Notes: a model not told the origin generated them from the sequence alone. 64,000 nucleotides of DNA from Erythrophleum ivorense (GCA_026724425.1 JAIUCV010000101.1:2356001-2420000); one strand, 5' to 3'. Numbered from the stretch's first letter, positions 1 through 11,440 are shown. Made by a program: numbers and translations.

Positions 1-176
1 AGAGATTTGATTCAATAGCGATCGATCTCATTTTGATTTTAATCTTTTCATGTCTCGATCATTGTAAATTTCTAGTTCGTCAGTACTTCACCCTGCGGAT
101 TACCGAAAAATCCTTCCTCCTTCGAACGCAATCGTAGAGTAGAAGCTCTGTTTTTGAGAATCGAATCAACGGGAAA

Positions 177-1101
177 ATGGGACTGTTAAGCATCATTCGG
201 AAAATAAAGAAGAAAGAGAAGGAGATGCGTATTCTTATGGTGTATGCCACATTTCCAAACTCCTCCGATCTATATATATATATACATTGCTTATAAGATG
301 TTGATTTTCGTTTCTGTAGTGGACTCGATAACTCAGGGAAGACGACGATTGTTCTGAAAATAAACGGAGAAGACACAAGCGTCATCAGTCCAACTCTTGG
401 ATTCAACATCAAAACCATTAGCTACCAAAAGTAAAGCTCTCTTTCTCTTCCTCTCTGCTTATCTTGCAACAATTTGTAGTTTCTTGTTCTTCAGTATTTG
501 TTCTTGTTAAAGGGAATGATAATCTGTGTGTAGGTATACGCTGAATATATGGGATGTTGGTGGGCAAAAGACTATAAGATCATATTGGAGGAATTACTTT
601 GAGCAGACTGATGGGTTGATTTGGGTGGTTGATAGCTCTGATCTCAGGAGGTTAGATGATTGCAAGATGGAACTTGACAATCTCTTGAAGGAAGAGGTAT
701 TTTTAGTTATAAACTTTCTGTAGAGGATGATATTGATACATATTCAAATTGTGGATGTTGATATTGTTCTTTGTTTAAATGGCAGAGGCTTGCAGGGTCA
801 TCTTTGCTGATACTAGCAAATAAGCAGGATATTCAAGGTGCTCTTACACCTGAAGAAATTGGCAAAGTAAGAGTTTTGGAAACTTAATGACCTTATAGAA
901 ATGGCTTTGGAATCTCTATCTCTGTCTTAAAAGATGTTAAGTTTCATCATCTTGCTTGTGAAGGTGCTAAACTTAGAGTCAATGGATAAAAGCCGGCACT
1001 GGAAAATTGTGGGTTGTAGTGCATACACTGGTGAAGGTTTGTTGGAAGGATTCGATTGGTTGGTTCAAGACATTGCCTCCAGAATTTACATGCTTGACTA
1101 A
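177..1101 (+). CDS. TTN5: ARL2-type small GTPase (TITAN5)
   Basis: Five exons give a 185-residue protein: 177-241, 320-430, 534-696, 786-866 and 964-1101, all with GT-AG borders and phases that join exactly. The product starts MGLLSIIRKIKKKEKE. It has the ARF/ARL P-loop GLDNSGKT split across the first intron, the switch-II motif WDVGGQ, the NKQD guanine-binding motif and a CSA-type loop (GCSAYTGEG). Length and sequence match ARL2 of plants. ARL2 binds tubulin-folding cofactors. Loss of TITAN5 in A. thaliana arrests embryo and endosperm with giant nuclei (known for the family). Bases 1-176 are its 5' leader. No break is visible. Confidence 0.95.
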
Positions 1102-1372
1102 TCTCTGTGTATCCTCAACTATATCATATTGCGTTACACTTTTGTGACCTTAAGCTTCTGATTCACATTGGCCTCTTGAGCTTTTCTTGCAGTCGTATTG
1201 TAACAATGTTTGAAGCCAAACTCTTCTACATTTTGTTTAATTGAAAGAGGCTTAAACCACAAAATGATGGTTTTCATACATTCAAGTAAAACTTATTAAT
1301 AAGCAAAATCCAAAATCTAACACCAAAAGATCAAAGTAAGATGGAAGAAGCAAAGAAATAAAGAGAGATCGA

Positions 1373-1681
1373 TCATTTCGACTTCTTTCCCACTTTCTTC
1401 TTGACAACTTCGTCAATGTACATTATGCCTTTGCCCTTGTAAACTTCAGGGGGTTTGCAGCTACGAACCGTCGCAGCAAACTGATGCACTCTGTCCTTGT
1501 CGATTCCGGTGCAGCAAACCACATTGTTCTTGAAACAGAACACCCGAACAGCCGGAGGAACCGCGAGCTCGACTTCGTGACTGTAACCCAATTTGAGGTA
1601 TAAGAAACGCCCTGCTTCCTCTGCTCTGGCTTTGTATCCAACTCCAACAATCTTCAAGAACCGAAAAAACTTGGCTTCCAT
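1373..1681 (-). CDS. Ribosomal protein uL6 (L6), organelle/bacterial type, single domain
   Basis: Uninterrupted 102-residue protein starting MEAKFFRFLKIVG and ending in a Lys-rich tail (KKKVGKKSK). The segment PPEVYKGKGI is the conserved C-terminal motif of bacterial-type uL6. The protein covers only about the C-terminal half of a bacterial L6, as in the short mitochondrial-type L6 of plants. It would bind large-subunit rRNA near the sarcin-ricin loop. Mitochondrial location is inferred; no clear presequence is seen. A large intron appears to sit in the 5' leader (about 1695-2422), so translation begins just after the acceptor. Its 3' end converges on TTN5. Confidence 0.88.
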   Translation of the reverse strand: MEAKFFRFLKIVGVGYKARAEEAGRFLYLKLGYSHEVELAVPPAVRVFCFKNNVVCCTGIDKDRVHQFAATVRSCKPPEVYKGKGIMYIDEVVKKKVGKKSK

Positions 1682-1694
1682 TTCTCGTTTTCCC

Positions 1695-2422
1695 TACAGA
1701 GAAATACGATATTTAAGTTTCTCAAAATCTGGATTAAGATTCAAAATGGGTTTAACCATTAACATGAAATGAATCTAGAAAACTAAAATGCAAAGGGATG
1801 ATTTGAACAAAAACTCAAAATCACACAAGCAAAACCCTCAATTTTCTTTGTATGATAACCAAAACTACTTAATAAACTACCACTACAACTCAGAGAGATC
1901 ACAATGAAACAAACACCAAGAGCTTGTACAAACCAAATTCTATACGGATCAAAGTATCAAACTTTATGCCAAGTGCTTAGATAAAATCTAATATACGCAT
2001 CAAGACAGCAAATTTCGTCTCTCTCTACCATTCAAGTCACAAGAACAGTACCTAAGTTGACTAAACAATCTTTAAACAAATATTATTGTTCCATTCATAT
2101 GTTCCATTGCAAACCATCCCAGAGATGTGGAAACAAGCGATGAGCTAACCAGGAAATACGTCGAACACTTTCCGTGCAAGATTTACGAGAACAATAAAAA
2201 CTGAAAACAAACCACAATTAACCTCATTTACATGAACACAAACGCAGTGAGTTCTCCCAATTAACCCCATTTACATGAACACTATCACAGTGAGTTTTCC
2301 GAATTGATCCCATTTACATGAACACTCTCACTCGAAATCATTTGCAAGTGATTTCATTGGAATAGCCAAGAGGGGAAGCACGAAAGAGAGTGAGAGATCC
2401 AAATAGAAGAAAAATTAGATAC
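1695..2422 (-). other. Probable 5'-UTR intron of the uL6 gene
   Basis: On the minus strand a donor (AAAG then GTATCT) lies near 2422, and an acceptor (TTTCTCTGTAG) lies about 14 bases upstream of the uL6 start codon. Such leader introns are common in plant ribosomal protein genes. It contains a 43-bp tandem repeat (2221-2340). Confidence 0.6.
2221..2340. repeat. 43-bp tandem repeat, about 2.8 copies
   Basis: The segment CATTTACATGAACAC recurs at 2225, 2268 and 2311, exactly 43 bp apart. The intervening sequence is partly conserved (CAGTGAGTT). It lies inside the uL6 leader intron. Confidence 0.8.
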
Positions 2423-2624
2423 CTTTCTTGCTTTCCGGTGAAAAGAAAAGAGGACCAAATGGGACGGTGTTACTTCTTCGCCGGCGGATCCAGATCACTC
2501 CCTAACTCCGGCCTAAACAAAACCTTCTCCTTTTCTTGATTTCGTTTTTTTTTTTCTTTCTGAGAACCAGATTAAAAATGTTTGACGTTTTTCAGCAGTG
2601 AAAAAAAAACGACACGCTGTTTTT

Positions 2625-2725
2625 GCAAAGCCCACCAGGCTTTTTCATCAAATCCATTGGACTATTTCAAAAAAGCCTACTTGGCTATTCCATAAAGTCC
2701 AATGGGCTATTTTAAAGCCCAAAGT
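2625..2725. promoter_or_regulatory. Bidirectional promoter with Site II (TGGGCY/GCCCA) elements
   Basis: Between the divergent uL6 and ELP5 genes lie several GCCCA/TGGGC motifs: AAAGCCCACC, AATGGGCTATT and AAAGCCCAAAG. These Site II elements are bound by TCP factors and are typical of plant ribosomal and mitochondrial genes. No clear TATA box is present. Binding itself is inferred. Confidence 0.6.
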
Positions 2726-2809
2726 AATGATGTTTCCTCGCCGCTCTCCTCTCGCTTTTTGAAGTTCCGATTGTTGTATGACCGGAGAGAGCTCGAGAAT
2801 CTCTCAACA

Positions 2810-4691
2810 ATGGCGGATTCGATTTTCAGAAAGCTAAGAGATGGTGGAGAAGAAGGCGAGCTCGCGCCAGCTCTCACCATAGAAGAAACTGTAGCTTCCC
2901 CTTTTGCTCTCGATGTCTCTGGCAATCTTCTCGCAAATCTATCTTCGTCAATTTTGGCTGGAAAATCCAAGTCGCAGTACACACTCAAAACCCTTAATTC
3001 TACTAAATCCAGTATCGAACTTGCTTCACTACTGGTTTTCTGCTCCCCATGTGTTTATAAAATCTTCGTTTTTTTTTTTTTCTCACTTTACGATTTCAGG
3101 GGTCTCGTATTGATTACATTCTCGCGAAGCCCTTCATTCTATTTGAAGCTCTTGAAGCAAAAAGGAATCGTTGTCTCTTCATCTTCAAAATGGTGATTTT
3201 GATTATTTGTGGAGTATGATGAGATTGTGTTTAAGCTGCAATAATGTCCCGTCTTTGATAAGTGATTGGTTTTTGAATTTGAAGGATTCGTATTTTGGAT
3301 TGTTACACTGATCCACTAGGCTGGATTGATCAAACTTCTACTGAAGGTTCAAGTTTAATTAAGTTACACAAGTCTGTGAGTGACTTGAAAAGTCTTTTTT
3401 CTTCAATCATTGAAGCAGGAAGAGGTAGTTTCTGTAACATTGGATCCGTTTTTCAATTGAATCTTCATGTTAAAGGATTATATGAGATTAAAAGGTGATT
3501 ACTTTGCTGCAGAATTGGTTGGAGACGGGAAGACACGTTTCTGTGTTGCTATAGATTCAGTAAGCAAACTTTCACTTTTGAGTTTTAGACATGAACTAAT
3601 CGAAACTCGAAAGTAGAAATTGAGTTTTTATAGATTTAAACTTTGAATTCAGGTGAATGAGCTGCTAAGACATTCATCCATGCCATTAGTTTCTGGTCTT
3701 CTAACAGATCTTCGAAGCCACGGTATAGCATTCACATTCTTTTGCAGCATGAACCTGAACACTAGTTTATTTAGTTTTGTTATACTTTCTTAGGGCTTAA
3801 CAACAAAAGGTTGGTTGGTTTTTCTGGTGCAGCTCAAGTTTCAAGTTTATTTTGGTCATTAAACAGTGACCTTCACCAAGAGAAGGTTACAAATGCGCTT
3901 GAGTATATATCCACTATGAAAGCCAACTTAGAACCTTTGTGTCCATCTTCAGATGGGGGAAAGAATGCTTTAGAAAGCCTCTTTTCGGTTCATCAGGATT
4001 TCGGTAAAGGACGGTTTCATGTCCGGTTTAAGCTTAGAAAGGGACGTGTTAGAGTAATGGTGAGTTCTCTCTCTCTCGCTCTATTTTCTGTACTCTTAAC
4101 TACCCTATGAGTATCATCTACTTAAAGACTTCTTGTGATTCTTTACACACAGTCTGAAGAATATCATGTTGATCATTTGGGAATCAACTTTTCACCCATT
4201 TCCTCGCCGGATACTGTTGTTCCAACCACTAAAAGCCTTTTGCCTAAGGTAAAGCAGTTGTTGCTCTTGCCATTGTAATCTTGTTGTTAAGTTGAATGGC
4301 CTCAGATCTTTGTTTCTTTTGGTTCAGGTTCAATTCAATCTACAGTTGTCTGAGAAAGAGCGAGTTGAGAAAGAAAAAGTTGTACTTCCTTTTGAGCACC
4401 AAGGTGAGTTTTTCTAAATCACATTTTGTGCAAAGCCAGCTCTGAGATTGTGGATAAAACATTTTTGTTTTGACATGGTTCTGTTCTTCAGATCATGGAA
4501 AATCGACAGAGATCTATGATGGCCGGAGATCTCCTGTGGATGGCAAGATTGATGCAACACCATTGTCTTTAGGCGAGTTGCAGATCGATGAAACCTCATC
4601 AGGTAAAGGTGGAGAGATTATATATTTCAGAGATTCAGACGATGAGCATCCTGATTCTGATGAGGACCCTGATGATGATTTGGACATTTAA
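2810..4691 (+). CDS. ELP5: Elongator complex subunit 5
   Basis: Nine exons (2810-2976, 3100-3192, 3285-3424, 3513-3559, 3653-3722, 3833-4059, 4153-4248, 4328-4403, 4492-4691) join in frame to 371 residues. The start MADSIFRKLRDGG is preferred over an upstream in-frame ATG at 2702 because family similarity begins here. Visible landmarks are GKSKSQGLVL after the first exon, SRSPSFYLKLL, LDCYTDPLGW and an acidic C-terminus (DSDDEHPDSDEDPDDD), all features of the ELP5/IKI1 family. ELP4-6 form a RecA-like ring that assists ELP3 in modifying wobble uridine of tRNA. In plants the complex affects leaf polarity and stress responses (family knowledge). Confidence 0.9.
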
Positions 4692-5597
4692 TTCGTCTTG
4701 TGAGATCAGAGAGTGGTTGCAGTTTTGGTTTTAGCAAGGTACTTGGGTTATAAACTGTTGGGATCTTAGTTGTTAGAATTATCAAAACTTTGTACACTAC
4801 ATAGAAGATGTTGTAACATTTGAAGGGTTTTATTTGTTACAATTTGTTACAGAAAATCAGTAATGATCTCATATTCTATTCTTCTTCAGTATTTCATTGT
4901 GCTGTTGCATAAGAATCAACACAAATTTAGTTTTGATACATATGAATCGGATAGGCATTATCTTGATATTACTAAATCAAATAACTTCACTTAAAATTAC
5001 GGTTTGGCAAGGTCGTATAATTTAGTTTAGGAAATGAACTGAATCTTATTAATTAATTGTTTTGTCTTCACGGATACATACAAACTAAATAATGTGTTGA
5101 CCAAGATAAATATTTGATTAGAAACAAGGACACAATGTTGACCAAAGTTCGTTAGAGTTTTGTTTATTTAATTTTTATCTTTGATTTATAATAATATTTT
5201 GGAGTTTATAGCGATAATTTGTTATCTTGTAACAATCAAACAAGAAAACTAAAATATGATTATTTATTGATGAGATGGAATTTTACTGAAAATTTAATAT
5301 ACTTTCACTATAAATAATACTTGCATACCCTTTTTTTTTGGTAGTGGTTTTCAATTGAAAAGAAGAATGGATACAATGTTCCCTGAAAAATAAATAATTC
5401 CTTTTTTTATCATAATGAATTCAACATTAGCGAATTCATCATTGACCAAAACTGCATTCTTAAAGCAAATTTTAGAAAAAAACTGAAAGGAACAGTGTAG
5501 GAGTACTATAGACAAACGATATAAATAGAACCTTGTATAGACTTCTACAACAACAAAAAAAAGAACATTAAACTTTCATTTTCTCTGATCGAAATTT
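4692..5597. promoter_or_regulatory. ELP5 3' region and GASA promoter
   Basis: AT-rich intergenic DNA. A TATA box (GATATAAATAG, about 5518-5528) lies 70-80 bp upstream of the GASA start codon, so transcription should begin near 5550. Nothing else recognised. Confidence 0.6.
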
Positions 5598-6094
5598 ATG
5601 GCTATATTCAGAGTCCTTGTCGCTTCTCTTCTCGTGTCTCTTCTTGTCATCCACCTAGTCCATGCCGATATGGTGGTAACAACTAACAAACAACCAAATA
5701 TATATTTATTTTCTGAATTTTCTTTTGCTTCTTTTGTATATGTTCTAACGTTTTAACAATGGCAATTTTGTTCGAATACTTGTGCAGACGATGAGCACCA
5801 ACAAAATCGGTAATAACATGAAACTGTATACACGTATGAATTAATACGCAAACACGTTTTTAAAAAATTCTAAGAAATTGTCATTCTTGGAATTTTTATA
5901 TGCTGTGTGTAGATTGCAAGAGCAGGTGCAAAACACGGTGCAGGCTCTCAAGTAGACCGAACCTTTGCCACAGAGCGTGCGGGACTTGTTGCGCTAGGTG
6001 CAATTGCGTGCCATCTGGAACGTACGGACATTACGAGGAGTGCAAGTGTTACGCTAGCCTCACCACCCACGGTGGTCGCCGAAAGTGTCCTTAA
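5598..6094 (+). CDS. GASA/Snakin cysteine-rich secreted peptide
   Basis: Three exons (5598-5675, 5788-5809, 5913-6094) give 93 residues. A signal peptide (MAIFRVLVASLLVSLLVIHL) is followed by a short spacer and the GASA domain. That domain has exactly 12 cysteines, with the family signature DCKSRCKTRC near its start, a CxxxCGTCC core and the terminal KCP. Members are gibberellin-regulated apoplastic peptides with redox or antimicrobial roles. This is the expected position of an A. thaliana GASA gene (At2g18420 from memory). No defects seen. Confidence 0.93.
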
Positions 6095-6975
6095 GTACCA
6101 AAAAATATACAGAGAGAATTTGGTCTTATCATTTAAAATGAATAAGAAAAAGTAAACACAGAGAATTGTATGTTATACGATATTTGTTTTGTGTTAATCC
6201 AAATTGTAAGCGTCTTTAGAACCAGAGAAGCGACATATCTGTAGCTCTCTGAAGCAAAAATAAACAGTTTCGGATTAAAAAAATCAGACAACTATGTGCC
6301 TAAGAAGCTGGTCAAGAGATGTGAAAGTTTTTGTCGATAAATCTTTAGTGGTTTTTCTTCTTCCACAATTCGTAGACAGTTAGCGACTCTGCCATAAGAG
6401 AAGCACCCAGCGCAAATTTCTATCTACCTCCAAAAGCTGTGATCTTGATGAACAGTACTATCAACAAGTATCTGTCGAGAAAGGAAGGTTAGACCAGTGA
6501 TGATTCTGTCCAGAGTTGGCTCAATTTGGTTTAAGATTCGGCTGCATTCATGATTAGTAGCATCCACACAACACAGTCACATAGCTTTGATAGTGATTGC
6601 GTCTATATAGAGAACATGGGAACATCAAATCTATCGAAGTACAGAGGATCAGTATTACAAGTTTACAACCACGCAAAGAGTCTTAAGTTTTGAGTCAGAA
6701 CAGGCAAATTGCGTCTACGAAGAAAAAGGAGATGCTCACACAATTTCCTCCCATTTTAGAATCCCACTGGACACACAAATCGTTAGCGGCCAAAAACAAT
6801 GGAAGAAGAAATGTTTTTTTGAAAAGCATGTCCTATCCAGAGATTTGAATCCCAAGTGCTACGATTGTTGAAAATCATCGAGACTATGGAAGGAGAAATG
6901 TATGTTTTATTTTGTACTATCATAGCGTCAAATACTAAACATAATAAATTTATTTAGCAGTCAAGCAAATGATGC

Positions 6976-7054
6976 AAATCTGGGTGGATTCGAACCACCA
7001 ACCTCTCAACCTCCAAAGAAGATGAGCGCTCTTCCATTTTGAGCTTGCAGATTT
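6976..7054 (-). tRNA. tRNA-like element (anticodon arm irregular)
   Basis: Read on the minus strand, a perfect 7-bp acceptor stem (AAATCTG with CAGATTT) encloses a D-arm (GCTC...GAGC). It also encloses a perfect 5-bp T-arm with a 7-nt loop (GGTGG TTCGAAT CCACC), which contains a consensus Pol III B box. The anticodon arm is abnormal: CTCA pairs with TGAG around an oversized loop, so no anticodon can be assigned. No terminator T-run follows it. It is therefore more likely a structured part of the non-coding transcript, or a decayed tRNA, than a working tRNA gene. Confidence 0.55.
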
Positions 7055-8619
7055 ATTCTTTTTTTTTAAAAGCCAACTCAAGTCATACAACAGAATTATT
7101 ACCTCTAATATGTCTTTTTACTTGCCATAGACGGTACTAAGAATTCAGAGATAACTTGTTCGGCCAACATCTGGCACTTAGCACCAACCATCTCGGCCGC
7201 TTGGTAAAGCTGTAGACGAACAAAAGTAAGGCTCAGGAAATATAACAAAAAACGAACTATAAAGTACATATATTTTGAGGGCTCATGTCAAAGAATAATT
7301 GAAGATGGTTTACTGACAACATTTCCAGCAATTCAAAAATCTTGCCGAATATCGACATAATGGTTTTTTAAGGTGAAAAACAGAAAAGATACAAAAGTGT
7401 GCATAGACACATTACGTTTTCCTCGAGTAAATGTACACACTTTCTATAATTTGCTTGATCGAGGTACCTTCGTAGTTTCAGGTATCATCAGAGAGGAGTT
7501 TCAATCGTTTGCGGAAGCTACCAACTTCAACTTTCCACTTGAAAAATAAATCTCCTGTTTCTCCTGTTTCCTCACCTACCAACTTCAACTTTCCACTTGA
7601 AAAATACATCTCTTACAAATTCTATAACACCTCTCTGTACACATAAAACTTGATAAAAAGAACCAGAATTTATATATTTTCCAACCAAATCCAAAATATT
7701 CAACACCGCTCTTAATTAATAATCATAATTAGCATACAAATAACCACGACCGATAAGATTAATAAAAATGGTATTAAAGAGCAACATTAATAAAGATGGT
7801 ATTAAAGAGTACAATTTGCCAACTTGATCAAAATTGATGGAAGGGTACGATGATTTACCAGTTTATCATTAAAACGAACTCGACCAATTCCTTTTTCTTT
7901 CTTTGCGAATGATGTACATGATTAAGTAAGAATTAAGGAGATAAATTAAAATACTTGTGAATACCTGTCGATTGGATTGTCGGGCAAGTAGATAAGAAAT
8001 CGCCCACGGCTTCAGGTTGGTCAGTCTAAGATCTATTCCATCTCAATTCACGATTCTTAGTGACTGCATGTTATTTTGTGGTGCATGATATATAAAAAGC
8101 AGGAGGTAAAGGAGAGTGAGAGAAGAGAGAGAGAGACACAGACACACAGGAGAGGAGAACCCGGGGATATAAAAAAGATCACCCGTGCGAACTCCTCTCC
8201 AAACCACAAAAGATATTTTTTTATTGAGGATCTGTTTTTGACCTGCCATGCAAGCGCACCTGACATGGCAAAGGTCGGATGACAAAGATGCAATCAGGAA
8301 GCCTTAAGCGCCCACAAACATCTTATACACCCTAAATTCAATTAAACACACACACCAAAGCCACTTCGTCCCAAAGCGGATTCGTCTCCAGCATCACCGC
8401 CAAAACGCGATCGATTCATAGATCTCGCGTCTGACAAAGACTCACGAGATGGTACATGGCTAGATCTGGCAGCCAATCGAGAAAAGCAATCAATGATTAA
8501 GAGACTGCAAATCAGAAGACAAACAGATGAGAATCAATCGGTAAAAGGAAACGAGATTCACCTTATCAACAGATCTGATTCGGATATAGCGATGTAAACG
8601 TCGATTGCGTCCACCGGAT

Positions 8620-8709
8620 TCACGAAATTGATCGAAATTGAGCACCGATGTGTAGATCGGGAGGCTTTCGAAAGCAATTTGACGCGGTAAACGAAAGAAT
8701 CGGCGCCAT
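8620..8709 (-). other. Short leader ORF (29 codons) near the 5' end of the non-coding transcript
   Basis: The first ATG downstream of the inferred minus-strand start opens a 29-residue frame (MAPILSFTASNCFRKPPD...) ending at TGA. No family recognised. It could be a chance upstream ORF that marks the RNA for decay. Confidence 0.3.
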
Positions 8710-8810
8710 AAAAGCTAGATCTAAAGAAAACGTTGAAGAAAATTGAGAGAAAACAAGAGGCTCTTACGGAGAGGGGAGGGATAAGATTAACCTAGATGGA
8801 ACAAGACACT

Positions 8811-8822
8811 TTTTTATATAAG
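8811..8822 (-). promoter_or_regulatory. TATA box for the minus-strand transcript
   Basis: CTTATATAAAAAAG on the minus strand is a strong plant TATA box. Downstream comes a CT-rich leader typical of plant transcription starts. The plus strand has no gene in this direction. Confidence 0.6.
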
Positions 8823-9202
8823 AAGCGTTGGATGGATGGAACGGTCCAGATTAAACGATTAGATAACATATCGACGGCTGTAAATCAACCGCGTGGATCG
8901 TTGCGTGCCTTTTAGGTCATTGTTCCTCATTTAAAGCGAGGCGGTTTCGTTATTATACATTATCATAAATAAAAAGAGGCGGTTTTGTTAATGGACGGCT
9001 AAGATGCGTTGTCTTGACGCTTCTTTTATTTTAGAACCTCGTGGGCCGTGGGCCCGTGACAATAGTTTACCTAAACGGCTCTTTGACTTTTCTCCATTAC
9101 ATATGCCACACAAAGCTAACTAAAAAAAGACGCTAAACTTCCCAAAATTTTCAATCGTAATGCCTCAAAAGTTTGTGAATTGTGTAACACATTGTATTAT
9201 AC

Positions 9203-9353
9203 GGGTCGACGAGCTATTTCCCCACGATAAGTATGCTGTCGCATTAGATGCCCCTCAAACTATGACCTCGTTTTATTTCCCCACTAGATGAAAGTTTTAA
9301 ACCTATTTCCCCACCAAATGAAAGTTATAAACCCAGTTCCCCACCAATTCAAA
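9203..9353 (+). repeat. Left terminal inverted repeat of the MULE
   Basis: 151 bp, nearly identical in reverse complement to 12676-12826. It contains three internal direct repeats of the type TTCCCCACnAnnTgAAAGTT. Confidence 0.92.
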
Positions 9354-9648
9354 GTTTTATATTCAAATCCACACAGATCTACGGTTTAGTTGGTTGACTA
9401 TTCGTAAAACACGGTTACTATTTCCGAATCGCGTATTAACCGAAGTAAACCATTTCTAACCCGTTTTATGACCCGATTACGTTTGATTTAACAATTTTTC
9501 GTTTTCCCTAAACCATTTTTCGAAAACCCCCAAATCGAAAACTCCACGAACCCTAACTTTCAAAATCGAGAGAATTCTCAAAATCGAGTGAAATTGAGAA
9601 CAAAATCGTTTGGAAATTCGGAGTTTCAAGCTTGTATTCTTGTCTGCT

Positions 9649-11440
9649 ATGGCTCTAATCCCTCGGAATGGTGGAGGCGCATGGGAGTTTGATGAAGAAG
9701 AAGGCGACAGAGACGAGTTTCAAATCGAGCAACTGTTGCGCGATTTCGAAGACGAAACTCCGATTAATCACGACGTCTTGCCTGAGACTGATGACGAAGC
9801 AGAAGTATAAGGCGATGCTCCACAGCCCCAGAAAACGCGAACAAAGATAAAGCGTGGTGATGGCCATTTGTACAAAGATCAAACATTCTTCAATGGCGTA
9901 GCTTTTAAAGAAAGAGTTCTCGACTATGCTCTTAAAGGATGCCATAACATCAAACAAACCTTGTATGACAAGGATAAGATCAGTTTTGAATGTGTTGGTA
10001 GTAATGAGCGGTATGAAGGTTGTCAATGGAGAATTTATGCATCTATTCGTCCAAAAGATGCAGTCTGGCAAGTTAGGTTGTTTAATGATAAACATACATG
10101 TGAGTCTAATGGAGAATGTGAAATGCTAAAGGTCCCTGTTATAGCTAGATTGTTTGTGGATAAAATTCGTGAAGAAACAGAGTATTATATGCCCATGAAG
10201 ATTGAAGATTTAGTCATGTCGAATTGGGGAATTAGTGTGTCTAGGCCTCAATGTCAAGCTGCTAGGAACACAGCTTTGAAGTGGATTCAGAGTGAATATG
10301 CTCATCAATTTTCACGTCTTAGAGATTATGCTGCTGAGATAGTATTGTCAAACCCTGATTCGTCTGTGGAAGTGGACACTATCAAGAATGATGCAGGAGA
10401 AGATGTGTTCAATCGGTTCTATGTATGCTTTGATGTGCACAGAAAAACATGGAAGGATTCGTGTAGGCCATTGATAGGACTTGACGGTTGCTTCTTGAAA
10501 GAGAGAATCAAGGGACAGTTGTTGGTGGCTTTAGGCAGGGATGCAGATAATTCCATATATCCAATTGCTTGGGGTGTGGTAGAGGTGGAAAACAATGAGA
10601 ATTGGCAGTGGTTTGTGAACAAGCTGAAGGTTGATTTGGATCTCAAGGATGGTGATGGGTTCATTGCCGTTTCAGATCGTCATAAGGTAACTTCACTTCT
10701 GTTTCATGGTCATTGAATTACTTTGTTGTTCTGTTTCAGGGTTTGGTTAGGGCTATTAAGATGGTGATGGTCATTGAATTACTTTGTTGTTCTGTTTCAG
10801 GGTTTGGTTAGGGCTATTAAGATAGAGTTGCCAAAGATGGAGCATAGGAAATGTGTTAGACACATCTATGGGAATTTGAAGAAGAACCATGGAAGCAAAA
10901 AACAGATGAAGCCATTTATATGGAATTTGGCATGGAGCTACAATGAAGCAGAGTTTCAAGAGAACTTGGACAGATTAAGGTGTTATGATACAGGTGTCTA
11001 CAATGACGTTATGGCGTCAAATCCTAGGAGTTGGTGTAGAGCTTTCTACAAGCTGGGAAACTACTGTGAGGATGTTGAAAACAACTCCACAGAGTCTTTT
11101 AACAGCACCATTAACAAGGCACGAGAGAAGCCGTTTGTGCCTATGCTAGAGACAATGAGTGTTAATGAGTCTCCAACTAAGAAGCAGACAAAAGCGAAGA
11201 AAAGGATTATGCATTGTGGAGTTTGTGGTGAGGCTAATCACAACTCAAGGTTTCACAAGAATGATTCTTCACAGGTTTGTCGAATGCTTTTTGAGTCTTA
11301 TGTTTCTGTTTTGTTTTAACTGTTATATGTGTTATGTGTGACTGCTTTTTATGTAGGGACTGTTGGAAGGCCCTCCAGCTCTAAGAGAATCCTCACCAGG
11401 AAATCTCAGTCAATCCAATGCTTCTCAAGTGCTTGAATGA
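9649..11440 (+). pseudogene. MULE (MuDR-type) transposase, interrupted and internally deleted
   Basis: Exons 9649-10686, 10801-11274 and 11357-11440 join in phase 0. After an acidic N-terminus comes a plant MuDR DNA-binding region (FFNGVAFKERVLDYALKG...CQWRIYA). The catalytic domain follows, with GLDGCFLK (first Asp), AVSDRHKGL (second Asp) and ENNSTESFN (Glu region). Near the end is a CCHC-like knuckle (CGVCGEANHNSRFH). Damage: an in-frame TAA at 9808-9810, after which the same frame continues without loss; and the SWIM zinc-finger segment normally between the DDE domain and the knuckle is missing. A 61-bp duplication around the first intron's acceptor creates two acceptors. Only the second (exon from 10801) keeps the frame; the first leads to TAG. 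A start at 9610 is also possible. Confidence 0.85.
10708..10829 (+). repeat. 61-bp tandem duplication spanning an intron acceptor
   Basis: The block beginning GGTCATTGAATTACTTTG and including the acceptor CAG plus the start of exon 2 (GGTTTGGTTAGGGC) occurs twice, 61 bp apart (10708 and 10769), essentially identical. Confidence 0.9.

Larger units (their letters stand above)
6190..8800 (-). ncRNA. GUT15: Probable GUT15-like long non-coding transcript
   Basis: About 2.7 kb without a convincing protein gene lies between GASA and the next transposon. In A. thaliana the unstable non-coding transcript GUT15 occupies this slot (recalled synteny). On the minus strand a strong TATA box (CTTATATAAAA near 8811-8822) would start RNA near 8790. 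Plausible splice donors follow, and a tRNA-like fold lies at 6976-7054. The 3' end is not fixed by sequence; the limits given are guesses. Two short direct repeats lie inside: about 58-bp spacing at 7518 and 7576 (TACCAACTTCAACTTTCC), and about 31 bp near 7765-7810. An RNA-seq or 5'/3' end map would decide exons and polarity. Confidence 0.45.

Noticed and set aside
2702..2809. Upstream in-frame ATG for ELP5
   Set aside because: The sequence contains promoter-like Site II motifs and has no similarity to the family; the start at 2810 fits better.
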